Assembly: GCF_027111275.1 (NCBI RefSeq)
Contig: NZ_CP114286.1
Coordinates: 2,852,001 to 2,916,000, forward strand
Direction: 5' to 3'
From: Flavobacterium luteolum
GTDB taxonomy: Bacteria > Bacteroidota > Bacteroidia > Flavobacteriales > Flavobacteriaceae
Length of the DNA: 64,000 nucleotides
The notes under the pieces were generated by a model. The model did not search any database and was not told the DNA's origin. It saw only the letters and a list, made by a program, of their open reading frames with translations. Shown in pieces: positions 43,615 to 51,675 of this stretch (position 1 is the stretch's first letter; every line of letters starts with the position of its first letter). Made by a program: the position numbers and the translations under genes.

Positions 43615-46311
43615 CTAAAATTGTTGTCCAATAATAAAGTGTGTTTCCCATCCATTAGCTTTTGTTTGCCCTGGAAGAGCATCAAATCCGTAACCAAAGT
43701 CAATACCCAATAATCCAAATGCAGGCATGAATACACGTAAACCAGCTCCAGCAGAACGATTTAAATCAAATGGGTTGTAATCTTTGAACGTTGGATAAGA
43801 TGAACCTGCTTCTAAGAACGTTAAGGCAAAAATAGAAGCCGATGCTTTTAATGTAATTGGGTAACGTAATTCCATAGAGAATTTGTTGTAAATCGTTGCT
43901 CCAATTGCATCACCATTTGCGTTTACAGGAGTCAAAGAGTTGTTAGGATAACCTCTCAACTGAATTGTCTCTCTACCATCCATTGAGTATTGTGCCATAC
44001 CATCACCTCCTAAGTAAAAACGCTCAAACGGAATAACACCTCTTTCTTGGTTATAAGCCCCTAAGAAACCAAATTCGGTAAGTGTTCTTAATACTAATTT
44101 TCCATAAACTTTAGTATACCAATCTCCTTTAAATTTAATTTTATAGTATTCTAACCAGTTGTATTTTTTCTGATCGACTTTTGCTACATCTGTATCAGCA
44201 CTTGAATAATCAGATCCAACACTTACGTAGCCAGTTTGCCCATTTACAGTCTCTGTTTTTACATAGTCACCATTGTTAAGTGGTTTTCCATCTACACCAC
44301 TTCCAGATGTTCCTGTGTATTGTGTTTTATAATCTTTTTGGTTATGTAAATCACCATAATCAATTCCATTAAATAATGAATATGGAGGTGTAACTTTTGC
44401 GGTAATACTAAATTCAGAACCGTACGTCGGGAATATTGGGTTTACCCCTTTATTGCTTCTTGAAAGTCCGATAGTATAAGCTAAGTTTCTTGATGCACCA
44501 TCACCAAAAGTAAACAAACCTGTATTATAATTGTTCAAGTCGTAGTGCTGATAACTTACAGACTGAGATAATACGAAGTAGTCATCTGGCACGGTTAATC
44601 TTTTTGCTAAACCAACTTGGATTGTAAAAATATTAAAACTTTTGCTTTTATCAACAGTTCTAGTGATGTAATTGTTAAGAAATTGCTTACTGTATGAAAT
44701 AGATGAACTAAACTGTACAGGTTTCTTTCCTCCAAACCATGGCTCTGAGAAAGATAAACTATAGGTTTGGAAATAAGTACTACCCTGCAGACGAAGCGAG
44801 ACTTTTTGTCCGTCTCCCATTGGTAAAGGCTTATAAGCTTCTTTATCAAATATTTTACGTGCCGAGAAGTTATTAAATGAAAGTCCCAATGTTCCAATGA
44901 AACCACCACCGCCATAACCTCCTTGAAGTTCGACCTGGCTAGATCCTTTTTCTACTACATTGTATTCAATATCAACTGTTCCTGCTCCAGCATCAACATT
45001 TTTAAATTTAGGATCGATTGCCTCAGGATCAAAGAAACCTAATTGGCCAATCTCACGAATCGTTCTAACTAATTGTTCTTTGCTATATTTTTCTCCTGGT
45101 TTTGTTCTTAACTCTCGGTAAATAACATGGTCGTTTGTTTTATCGTTTCCAACAACCGTAATTTTGTTGAAATAAGCGATAGGACCTTCTGTAACTCTAA
45201 TTTCAAAATCGATAGTGTCATTGACCGTTTTTACCTCTACAGCATTAATGTTTGAGAACAAATAACCGTTGTTTTGGTATAGGTTGGTAATATCTTCTGC
45301 GTCTGGTTTAGACTTATCGGCAATTCTTTTTTCAAGTAAAACTCCGTTATAAGTTTCTCCTTTTTTGATTCCTAAATAACGGCTTAAAAGCTGATCTGAA
45401 TAGACAGTATTTCCTAAGAATTTAATATTTCCGAAGTAATATTTGTTCCCTTCTTCTACATCAATTTTAATGGCAAGTGTATTTTTCTTCTTATTATATT
45501 GTACAGAATCGTAAATAATACGAGCGTCACGGTATCCTTTTTCCTTATAGGCTGCGATTACTTTTTCTAAGTCTGTTTTATATTTTTCTGGAATAAATTT
45601 AGATGCCTTAAATACGCGAATGAAGTTTTTCTGTTTTGTATCTTTCATTGCGCCTCGCAACTGAGTGTCTGTAAGTTGTTTGTTTCCAGTGAAATCAATA
45701 CTGCTGATTTTTACTTTGTCTCCTTTGTCTATCCTGACAAGCATATTAACTTGATGCCCGTTTATAGTATCAGGAGTATTGGTGATTGTAACTTTAGTGT
45801 TATAAAAACCTTCTTTTTTGTATTTGTTTTCGATGTAATTCTTAGTAGTAGTAATTAAGTTTTCGTTGACAATTTTATTCTTTGTCAAGTTGTTATCCTT
45901 AATTAAAGCTTCAACTTTGCTTTTCTTAACACCAACAATTTTAACCTCGTTTAATTTAGGAAGTTCAACGATATCTAAGTCCAAATAGATACTGTCGTTT
46001 TCTACTTTATTAACATAGAAAGCGATCTCATCAAAAAGTCCTAGTTTACCTAATTTTTTAATTGCGCTACTGATTTCTTCTCCAGGAACCGTGATTTCCT
46101 GTCCTTTCTGAAGTCCTGAAAAGGTTACAACAGTTTGCTCATTGAAGCTTATTTTACCAACAACAGAAACTTTAGCTAGAATATATTTTTTCCCTTGATC
46201 AAAAGGAACTCTTTCTTGTGCTTTAATTTGTGAAAAACTACCCAAAAGTAAAAGGGTAAAGACTATTTGTATTTTTTTTTGCAACACTAAAAAATTATTT
46301 AATTTGTTCAC
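43615..46311 (-). CDS. bamA: outer-membrane protein assembly factor BamA
   Basis: The central Omp85-family insertase of the outer membrane. From the GTG at 46311 the product has 898 residues: a signal peptide ending SQIKAQ, five POTRA domains to about residue 430 (for example VSVVGKISFNEQTVVTFSGL), and a C-terminal barrel with the family's RGYPN and final FIIGQQF. An earlier frame start at 46425 would place 38 residues inside uppS and is unlikely. The GTG start overlaps the uppS gene by 17 bases, and two ompH genes follow. The barrel contains an insert near residue 660-720 with glycine-rich text. Confidence 0.95.
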   Translation of the reverse strand: MNKLNNFLVLQKKIQIVFTLLLLGSFSQIKAQERVPFDQGKKYILAKVSVVGKISFNEQTVVTFSGLQKGQEITVPGEEISSAIKKLGKLGLFDEIAFYVNKVENDSIYLDLDIVELPKLNEVKIVGVKKSKVEALIKDNNLTKNKIVNENLITTTKNYIENKYKKEGFYNTKVTITNTPDTINGHQVNMLVRIDKGDKVKISSIDFTGNKQLTDTQLRGAMKDTKQKNFIRVFKASKFIPEKYKTDLEKVIAAYKEKGYRDARIIYDSVQYNKKKNTLAIKIDVEEGNKYYFGNIKFLGNTVYSDQLLSRYLGIKKGETYNGVLLEKRIADKSKPDAEDITNLYQNNGYLFSNINAVEVKTVNDTIDFEIRVTEGPIAYFNKITVVGNDKTNDHVIYRELRTKPGEKYSKEQLVRTIREIGQLGFFDPEAIDPKFKNVDAGAGTVDIEYNVVEKGSSQVELQGGYGGGGFIGTLGLSFNNFSARKIFDKEAYKPLPMGDGQKVSLRLQGSTYFQTYSLSFSEPWFGGKKPVQFSSSISYSKQFLNNYITRTVDKSKSFNIFTIQVGLAKRLTVPDDYFVLSQSVSYQHYDLNNYNTGLFTFGDGASRNLAYTIGLSRSNKGVNPIFPTYGSEFSITAKVTPPYSLFNGIDYGDLHNQKDYKTQYTGTSGSGVDGKPLNNGDYVKTETVNGQTGYVSVGSDYSSADTDVAKVDQKKYNWLEYYKIKFKGDWYTKVYGKLVLRTLTEFGFLGAYNQERGVIPFERFYLGGDGMAQYSMDGRETIQLRGYPNNSLTPVNANGDAIGATIYNKFSMELRYPITLKASASIFALTFLEAGSSYPTFKDYNPFDLNRSAGAGLRVFMPAFGLLGIDFGYGFDALPGQTKANGWETHFIIGQQF

Positions 46312-47035
46312 TGGTTTTTCCAAATCTACGTTCTCTTTTTTGATAACTAATAATAGCCTCATATAAATCTTGGTCTTTAAAGTCTGGCCACAAGACATTA
46401 GTAAAATACAATTCTGCATAGGCAATCTGCCACAGCAAAAAATTACTTATTCTATGTTCTCCACTTGTTCGTATTAATAAATCTACGTCTGGTAAATTTT
46501 GCGTGTAAAGATGCTCATTTATAATTGAATCGTCAATAGTGTCTATTGAAATTATATTATTTTTAACTTTATCACTAATTGCCTTTACGGCATTTACCAA
46601 TTCCTCTCTGGAGCCATAACTTAAAGCGAGGGTAAGAGTTAAACGAGTATTGTTTTTGGTTTTTTCCATAACATCCAAAAGTTCTTTTTGGGCTGTTTTT
46701 GGTAATTTATCAAGATTTCCAATTGCGTTAAGTCTGATATTGTTTTCTTCAAGGGTTACAAGTTCTTTTTTTAATGAATTAATCAATATTTTCATTAAGG
46801 CTTGCACCTCCAGTTTAGGACGATTCCAGTTTTCTGTAGAAAAAGCGTATAAAGTTAAATACTCAATTCCAAGTTTAGCCGAGGTTTTGATTATTTCTTT
46901 TACAGATTTTGTTCCATTTTCATGGCCAAATGCACGCAGGAAGCCTTGTTGTTTTGCCCAGCGTCCGTTGCCGTCCATGATAATGGCAAGGTGTTTAGGT
47001 AAGTTTTTGTGATCTATTGATTCTATTAAATTCAT
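46295..47035 (-). CDS. uppS: isoprenyl transferase (undecaprenyl diphosphate synthase)
   Basis: Makes the long cis-polyprenyl diphosphate lipid carrier for peptidoglycan and surface glycans. The 246-residue product has the catalytic D21 in IIMDGNGRWAK and the C-terminal RTSGEHRISNFLLWQIAYAE. The ATG at 47035 sits one base after the DUF6089 stop, while a more upstream alternative would run back into that gene. The bamA start overlaps its 3' end by 17 bases, so uppS and bamA are translationally coupled. Confidence 0.96.
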   Translation of the reverse strand: MNLIESIDHKNLPKHLAIIMDGNGRWAKQQGFLRAFGHENGTKSVKEIIKTSAKLGIEYLTLYAFSTENWNRPKLEVQALMKILINSLKKELVTLEENNIRLNAIGNLDKLPKTAQKELLDVMEKTKNNTRLTLTLALSYGSREELVNAVKAISDKVKNNIISIDTIDDSIINEHLYTQNLPDVDLLIRTSGEHRISNFLLWQIAYAELYFTNVLWPDFKDQDLYEAIISYQKRERRFGKTSEQIK

Positions 47036-47036
47036 T

Positions 47037-47729
47037 TTATTCTGGGCAATAGCAAGGTTTTTGTCCAAAGGTATACGTTAAAGTAAGACCTGAGAAAACA
47101 TACCAGTCATTATTATTTAAATTGCCAAATTTTAGGATTTGTGTATAGCTTGTATTAGGATTACTTCCGTCAATGTTATCTGTAAAGGTATAACGTGCTC
47201 CAACTTCGGCCCCTAAAACAAAACGAGGCGAGATATTTGATTTTATACCTAATATAATTGGTATTGCTGCAGAACTACGGTTTTTTTGAGCGTATATTAC
47301 GTTTGGGTTTGAAGTATATCTGTACAAGTTGTCAAAAATAAAGTAATTTAAACCGGTAAAGACATAAGGGGTTATCTTAGTATGGTAATCATGCAGATTA
47401 AAATCGAAAAAATTGAATTCCAGTCCAGCAGAAAATTCTTTAATATCATTGTCAAAACGATAACCTCTCTGATTTCTTCCTGTTTCATCTGATTTAAAAT
47501 CATTTCCGCTAATGTTTGATTGCATGTAAGAAAATCTCCAAGCATGTCTTGGGCTTCTATTCCACTTGTAAAGAACACCAAAAGCTGGTTTTTCTGGGGA
47601 GATGTAAGTTGTTTTTCCAACATCGCCTACAAAGTTACTTCCTCCAAAAAAGACACCAATCTCATTGATTTGAGCATTTAGTGTAATAAGGGGGAAAAAA
47701 CATAACAATAAATTAAAAATTTTCTTCAT
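47037..47729 (-). CDS. DUF6089 family outer-membrane protein
   Basis: A 230-residue protein with signal peptide ending TLNAQ and a beta-barrel-like mature part starting INEIGVFFGGSNFVGDVG, ending TLTYTFGQKPCYCPE. I identify it as DUF6089 by the order of genes (DUF6089-uppS-bamA is conserved in flavobacteria) and its opening motif. It is not assigned a function, but its coupling to bamA suggests an envelope role. It carries its own promoter and starts the operon. Confidence 0.8.
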   Translation of the reverse strand: MKKIFNLLLCFFPLITLNAQINEIGVFFGGSNFVGDVGKTTYISPEKPAFGVLYKWNRSPRHAWRFSYMQSNISGNDFKSDETGRNQRGYRFDNDIKEFSAGLEFNFFDFNLHDYHTKITPYVFTGLNYFIFDNLYRYTSNPNVIYAQKNRSSAAIPIILGIKSNISPRFVLGAEVGARYTFTDNIDGSNPNTSYTQILKFGNLNNNDWYVFSGLTLTYTFGQKPCYCPE

Positions 47730-47747
47730 TTAATTCAAAATTGCGTG

Positions 47748-47777
47748 CAAATATAATAATTATCAATACGAATCAAA
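47748..47777 (-). promoter_or_regulatory. promoter of the DUF6089-uppS-bamA-ompH operon
   Basis: On the minus strand TTTG (47774-47777) and TATATTTG (47748-47755) are separated by 18 bases, close to the Bacteroidota optimum, with the start codon 18 bases downstream. Confidence 0.75.
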
Positions 47778-47902
47778 GTTCCTTTAGTTAAATGTGCTTT
47801 TTTTTCAATTTACGTTATGATTTTGAGCCATTTAATGATGATTCACTACATGCAGAACGAGAAAATGTGGTATTATCGTATAGTGAAGAATCAGAAAAGA
47901 GT

Positions 47903-48787
47903 TTAATTTCTTTTATCTTCTCCCCATAGCAGTTTGTTTCTTAACGTCTTTAAGAAAGTTTCGCCTGGTATTTCGACCATTTTAATTTTGTAATCTGTTT
48001 TTTTAATTTTTAAAATAGACTCGTTTTTTACCGAAGAAATTCTTGAGTCTAAAGAAACCAAATACTGGTCTTCTCTTCCTGATACGCGCAATGTAATTTC
48101 TGTGTCGTCTGGAATAACTAGAGGTCTGGCGGTTAAATTATGTGGTGCAATTGGTGTAATAACTAGACTTTTGACATCTGGTGTTAAAATTGGCCCACCG
48201 CAACTTAAAGAATATCCTGTGGAACCCGTTGGTGTTGAAATGATTAAGCCGTCTGCCCAATAAGAATTTAGATATTCATTATTTAAATACGTTTCGACAG
48301 TAATCATCGAAGTGGTATCTTTTCTACTCACAGTAACTTCGTTCATTGCAAAATTAAGTTCTTCAAAAGCTTTGTTATAAGGTTCGCAAGTTAAGCCTAA
48401 TAAGGTTCTTTCAGAAGTTGTATAATTTTGGCTAATAACATATTGAAGTAAAATATCAATATTTTCTTTCTGAACTTTAGCCAAGAAACCTAATCTTCCA
48501 GCATTAATTCCTAATAAAGGAACGCCGGAATTTCGAACAAATGCAGCGGCTCTAAGAATCGTACCGTCACCTCCAATACTTATCAGCATTTCGAAACTAT
48601 TGTCTAAAGCAGTACTCGGCGAAAAAGTTTTGTATTCTTTTTTTACAAGCTGTTTTTCATAAAGCATGTTCAAGAAGTTTTCTTCAATTACCATTTCGAC
48701 GTTGTTGGCATTGAAGAAATTGAATATGTCTTTTATGATAGGTTCGGTACTGTTCTGATAATATTGTCCGTAAATGGCTATTTTCAT
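47903..48787 (-). CDS. nadK: NAD kinase
   Basis: Phosphorylates NAD to NADP using ATP. The 294-residue product has the signature GGDGTILRAA (GGDGT at 72-76), the NE/D region FAMNEVTVSRKD, and the glycine-rich TPTGSTGYSLSCGGPI. The length is standard. A CBS-domain gene lies upstream on the same strand with a 98-base gap that contains direct and inverted repeats, so co-transcription is possible but not certain. Confidence 0.96.
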   Translation of the reverse strand: MKIAIYGQYYQNSTEPIIKDIFNFFNANNVEMVIEENFLNMLYEKQLVKKEYKTFSPSTALDNSFEMLISIGGDGTILRAAAFVRNSGVPLLGINAGRLGFLAKVQKENIDILLQYVISQNYTTSERTLLGLTCEPYNKAFEELNFAMNEVTVSRKDTTSMITVETYLNNEYLNSYWADGLIISTPTGSTGYSLSCGGPILTPDVKSLVITPIAPHNLTARPLVIPDDTEITLRVSGREDQYLVSLDSRISSVKNESILKIKKTDYKIKMVEIPGETFLKTLRNKLLWGEDKRN

Positions 48788-48795
48788 TCGTTGTA

Positions 48796-48855
48796 AATTA
48801 GATAATTTGTCAATGTGTCAATTAGATAATTTGGAAATGCGAAAATTATCTAATT
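48796..48855. repeat. direct and inverted repeat between nadK and CBS gene
   Basis: AATTAGATAATTTG occurs at 48796-48809 and again at 48820-48833. The second copy is also the left arm of an inverted repeat: AATTAGATAATTT (48820-48832) with AAATTATCTAATT (48843-48855). The words resemble a common flavobacterial intergenic repeat; function unknown. Confidence 0.7.
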
Positions 48856-48885
48856 AACTAATTCTCCCATTGGCACATTCATAAT

Positions 48886-49545
48886 TTATATGTTGAGATA
48901 TTTGTCTAAATAATCTGATCGCTCTTTTAGACTGTTAATATAGTTGTCTTCCTGATGTTCTGAAATAATTTCATACCCATATCTTCTATAAGTCTGAATG
49001 ATTTCATTGATTGCTCCTAAACCAATTTTTACGGTAATTTGAACATTTTCTGTATCAGCTTCAGAGACAAAACATCCTAAAACTTTTCCATTATTACTTT
49101 CTACAATTTGGGTCACCTCGCTCATAGAATAATCCAAAAGACCTTTTTGCACAATTATAATAGCGCCAGGTTCTTTTAAAAATGGAGTTTCTTGAAAAAA
49201 TTTCATGATATCTTCCATTTCATAATAACCTACGTAATTATTATTCTCATCAAGAATTGGGAGAAGATTGGTGTGGTTTTTTGCGAAAACTTCTAGAACA
49301 TCTAGCCAGATCATCGATTTTCTGGCAAAAAAACGTTCTAAAGTATATTTATAATCAACTGCTTTTTTTTCAGTGTCAAATGTTTCAACATCGTCAGAAG
49401 AGATGTTTCCAATAAAAACACCGTCTTCCAAAATCGGAAAATGAGAAAAATTTACATCGATAAAAAAGTCCTGAATCGAGGCTATCGTTTCCTGACTGTC
49501 AATCGCTCTGAAATCGTTTGTGATATAGTTTGTAATTTCTGTCAT
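48886..49545 (-). CDS. CBS-domain protein
   Basis: A 219-residue soluble protein with a pair of CBS domains in the first 125 residues (SHFPILEDGVFIGNISSDDVE, then TNLLPILDENNNYVGYYEMED) and an ACT-like C-terminal part (about 135-205) with GAINEIIQTYRRYGYEII. The CBS pair probably senses adenine nucleotides. It lies upstream of nadK on the same strand, so a role in nucleotide-cofactor control is possible but unproved. Confidence 0.85.
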   Translation of the reverse strand: MTEITNYITNDFRAIDSQETIASIQDFFIDVNFSHFPILEDGVFIGNISSDDVETFDTEKKAVDYKYTLERFFARKSMIWLDVLEVFAKNHTNLLPILDENNNYVGYYEMEDIMKFFQETPFLKEPGAIIIVQKGLLDYSMSEVTQIVESNNGKVLGCFVSEADTENVQITVKIGLGAINEIIQTYRRYGYEIISEHQEDNYINSLKERSDYLDKYLNI

Positions 49546-49611
49546 AAATCAATTGAAGATATTTGATGCAAAATAATCAAAAAATACGGAAAACCGCTCT
49601 GTTTTACTTTG

Positions 49612-49619
49612 TATTTTTG
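49612..49619 (+). promoter_or_regulatory. pdxJ promoter, -7 element
   Basis: TATTTTTG fits TAnnTTTG. The predicted start of transcription lies before the ATG at 49661, and an ATG at 49634 remains possible. Confidence 0.6.
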
Positions 49620-49660
49620 TCGTAACAAATATAATGTTACTAGAATTAATATCTATTTAT

Positions 49661-50374
49661 ATGACAAAATTAAGTGTAAATATCAATAAAATAGCAACGC
49701 TTCGAAATGCCCGTGGCGGAAATGTTCCAGATTTATTAAAAGTAGCTGCAGATATTCAGCAATTTGGAGGGCAGGGAATTACCATTCATCCACGTCCAGA
49801 CGAACGTCATATTCGTTATCAGGATGCGCGCGATTTGAAAGCGGTTGTTACAACAGAATATAATATTGAAGGAAATCCGCAGCATAATTTTATTGATTTG
49901 GTTTTAGAATGCAAACCAGATCAGGTAACCTTAGTTCCAGATGCAATTGGAGCAATAACTTCTTCTGCAGGTTGGGATACGATTAAAAATCAAGAATATT
50001 TAACTGAGGTTATCCAAGAGTTTCAAAAAAACGGAATCAGAACATCGATTTTTGTTGATCCGATTTTAGAAATGATTGAAGGAGCAAAAAAAACAGGAAC
50101 AGATAGAATCGAATTGTATACGGAATCTTTTGCGCACCAATATAGTTTAGGAAACGAAAAAGGAATTGAGCCCTACACTAAAGCTGCAGAATTGGCAAAC
50201 GAATTAGGTTTAGGAATCAATGCCGGACACGATTTAAGTTTAGATAATATTAAATTTTTCAAGCAAAATATTCCTGGTTTACTGGAAGTTTCTATTGGTC
50301 ATGCCTTGATTTCAGAGGCACTTTACCTTGGGTTAGATAATACGGTAAACATGTATCTGAATAAATTGAAATAA
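49661..50374 (+). CDS. pdxJ: pyridoxine 5'-phosphate synthase
   Basis: Joins 1-deoxyxylulose-5-phosphate and 3-amino-2-oxopropyl phosphate into pyridoxine 5'-phosphate in vitamin B6 synthesis. The 237-residue TIM-barrel protein begins LSVNINKIATLRNARGG, with the active-site H of TIHPRPDERHI and the family motif GINAGHDLSLDNI. An upstream ATG at 49634 would add nine residues not typical of the family. The alpha/beta hydrolase gene follows after 26 bases, without a terminator. Confidence 0.96.
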   Translation: MTKLSVNINKIATLRNARGGNVPDLLKVAADIQQFGGQGITIHPRPDERHIRYQDARDLKAVVTTEYNIEGNPQHNFIDLVLECKPDQVTLVPDAIGAITSSAGWDTIKNQEYLTEVIQEFQKNGIRTSIFVDPILEMIEGAKKTGTDRIELYTESFAHQYSLGNEKGIEPYTKAAELANELGLGINAGHDLSLDNIKFFKQNIPGLLEVSIGHALISEALYLGLDNTVNMYLNKLK

Positions 50375-50400
50375 TTTTTCAAAGTAAAACTAAAAAGTAA

Positions 50401-51165
50401 ATGTTATACTCAAAAATAGAAGGCGAAGGAAAACCACTTGTCATCATGCACGGATTTCTTGGGATGTCTGATAATTGGAAAACCTTAGCTGGGCAATATG
50501 TAGAAGCTGGATTTCAAGTTCATATTTTAGATTTAAGAAACCACGGTCGCAGTTTTCATTCAGATGAATGGAGTTATGAAGCCATGGTTCAAGATGTTTA
50601 TGAATATTGTCAGGCAAATAATCTAACGCGAATTGATATTCTCGGACATTCAATGGGAGGGAAAGTAGCAATGCTTTTTGCAACTACGCATCCAGAGATT
50701 GTAGACAAATTAATTGTGGCAGATATTGGCCCGAGATTCTACAAACAACATCATCAGGAGATTTTGGCAGGATTAAATGCTGTCGATTTTTCGGTAAAAC
50801 CAAGCCGAAATGATGTAGAAGAAATAGTATCTCAATACGTTCCAGATTTTGGAACACGTCAGTTTTTGCTGAAAAACTTATACTGGAAGGAACCTGGACA
50901 ATTGGCTTTTAGATTTAATCTTGAAGCTTTTAATAATAATCTTGATGCAATTGGAAAACCTCTGCCAGAACATTTAGTTTTTGATAAGCCAACATTATTT
51001 ATTAGAGGTGGCAATTCTGGGTATATTCAAGATGCTGATCTTGATGGAATTCGCAAACATTTTCCAAATCTAAAATTAGAAACCATTCCAAATGCAGGGC
51101 ATTGGCTTCACGCAGAAAATCCGAAAATGTTTTTCGAATTGACCGCTACGTTTTTAAAAGAGTAG
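50401..51165 (+). CDS. alpha/beta-fold hydrolase (YbfF-like)
   Basis: A 254-residue hydrolase with the nucleophile serine in GHSMGGKVAML and an oxyanion-type HGFLGMSDNW. The charge relay residues are expected near D in LRNHGRS and the final H in NAGHWLHAENP. The pattern is that of the YbfF esterase group; the substrate is unknown. It follows pdxJ closely, probably in the same transcript. Confidence 0.92.
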   Translation: MLYSKIEGEGKPLVIMHGFLGMSDNWKTLAGQYVEAGFQVHILDLRNHGRSFHSDEWSYEAMVQDVYEYCQANNLTRIDILGHSMGGKVAMLFATTHPEIVDKLIVADIGPRFYKQHHQEILAGLNAVDFSVKPSRNDVEEIVSQYVPDFGTRQFLLKNLYWKEPGQLAFRFNLEAFNNNLDAIGKPLPEHLVFDKPTLFIRGGNSGYIQDADLDGIRKHFPNLKLETIPNAGHWLHAENPKMFFELTATFLKE

Positions 51166-51211
51166 TTATTTTTGATTAAAATTAGTACTTTTAAATAAAT
51201 TTTAAACCAGA

Positions 51212-51562
51212 ATGACTATGAAATTATTACTTAGACTCCTTGTTACTGCTGCCTTGGTTTTATTATTATCTAATATTTTGACTGGGGTTCATGTTGCTAG
51301 TTTTGGTACGGCTGTAATTGTTGCAGTAGTTTTAGGATTGCTGAACGTTTTTATAAAACCAATTTTAGTGATTTTAACTTTGCCGGTTACTTTTGTTACT
51401 TTAGGTTTGTTTTTACTGGTAATCAACGCGATAATTATTTTACTGTGCACTAATATTGTGGGCGGTTTTGCAGTAAATTCATTTTGGACAGCATTACTAT
51501 TCAGTATTATTTTGTCTATACTTCAATCTATTACTTATAAAATACTTGGAGATGATAAATAA
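51212..51562 (+). CDS. small membrane protein of the phage-holin-4-like family
   Basis: A 116-residue protein with four hydrophobic helices (ending SILQSITYKILGDDK) matching the family annotated as phage holin superfamily 4 (Phage_holin_4_2). In chromosomes this is a common housekeeping-like membrane protein and the window has no phage genes around it. Translation could start at either of two close ATGs, 51212 or 51218. The role is unknown. Confidence 0.8.
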   Translation: MTMKLLLRLLVTAALVLLLSNILTGVHVASFGTAVIVAVVLGLLNVFIKPILVILTLPVTFVTLGLFLLVINAIIILLCTNIVGGFAVNSFWTALLFSIILSILQSITYKILGDDK

Positions 51563-51610
51563 AACAAATGTAGCAGATTAAAACTGCTTCAAATACAATA
51601 GATTAAAAAC

Positions 51611-51641
51611 TTGGTTGGGTTGCAAAAATTTTATAATTTTG
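51611..51641 (+). promoter_or_regulatory. tig promoter
   Basis: TTG at 51611-51613 and TAATTTTG at 51634-51641 are 20 bases apart, fitting the Bacteroidota promoter. A perfect inverted repeat overlaps it (51615-51649). Confidence 0.6.
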
Positions 51642-51649
51642 CAACCCAA
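51615..51649. repeat. 13-bp inverted repeat overlapping the tig promoter
   Basis: TTGGGTTGCAAAA (51615-51627) and TTTTGCAACCCAA (51637-51649) are perfect complements with a nine-base loop. The right arm includes the end of the -7 element. It may be an operator, or the terminator of the upstream gene since some T residues follow. Confidence 0.6.
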
Positions 51650-51675
51650 TTTTATTATGTAAATTAAAGAAGAAG

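Noticed and set aside
43615-46425. Longer BamA starting at 46425.
   Set aside because: The extra 38 residues lie inside uppS, lack a signal-peptide character, and the GTG at 46311 gives a proper signal peptide.
47817-47906. A 29-codon plus-strand frame in the spacer before nadK.
   Set aside because: Short, overlaps the nadK stop on the other strand, and lies near the minus-strand DUF6089 promoter; no support beyond being open.
51212-51562. Possible prophage, suggested by the phage-holin-like family name.
   Set aside because: No phage structural, integrase or lysis genes lie nearby, and this family is widespread in bacterial chromosomes.
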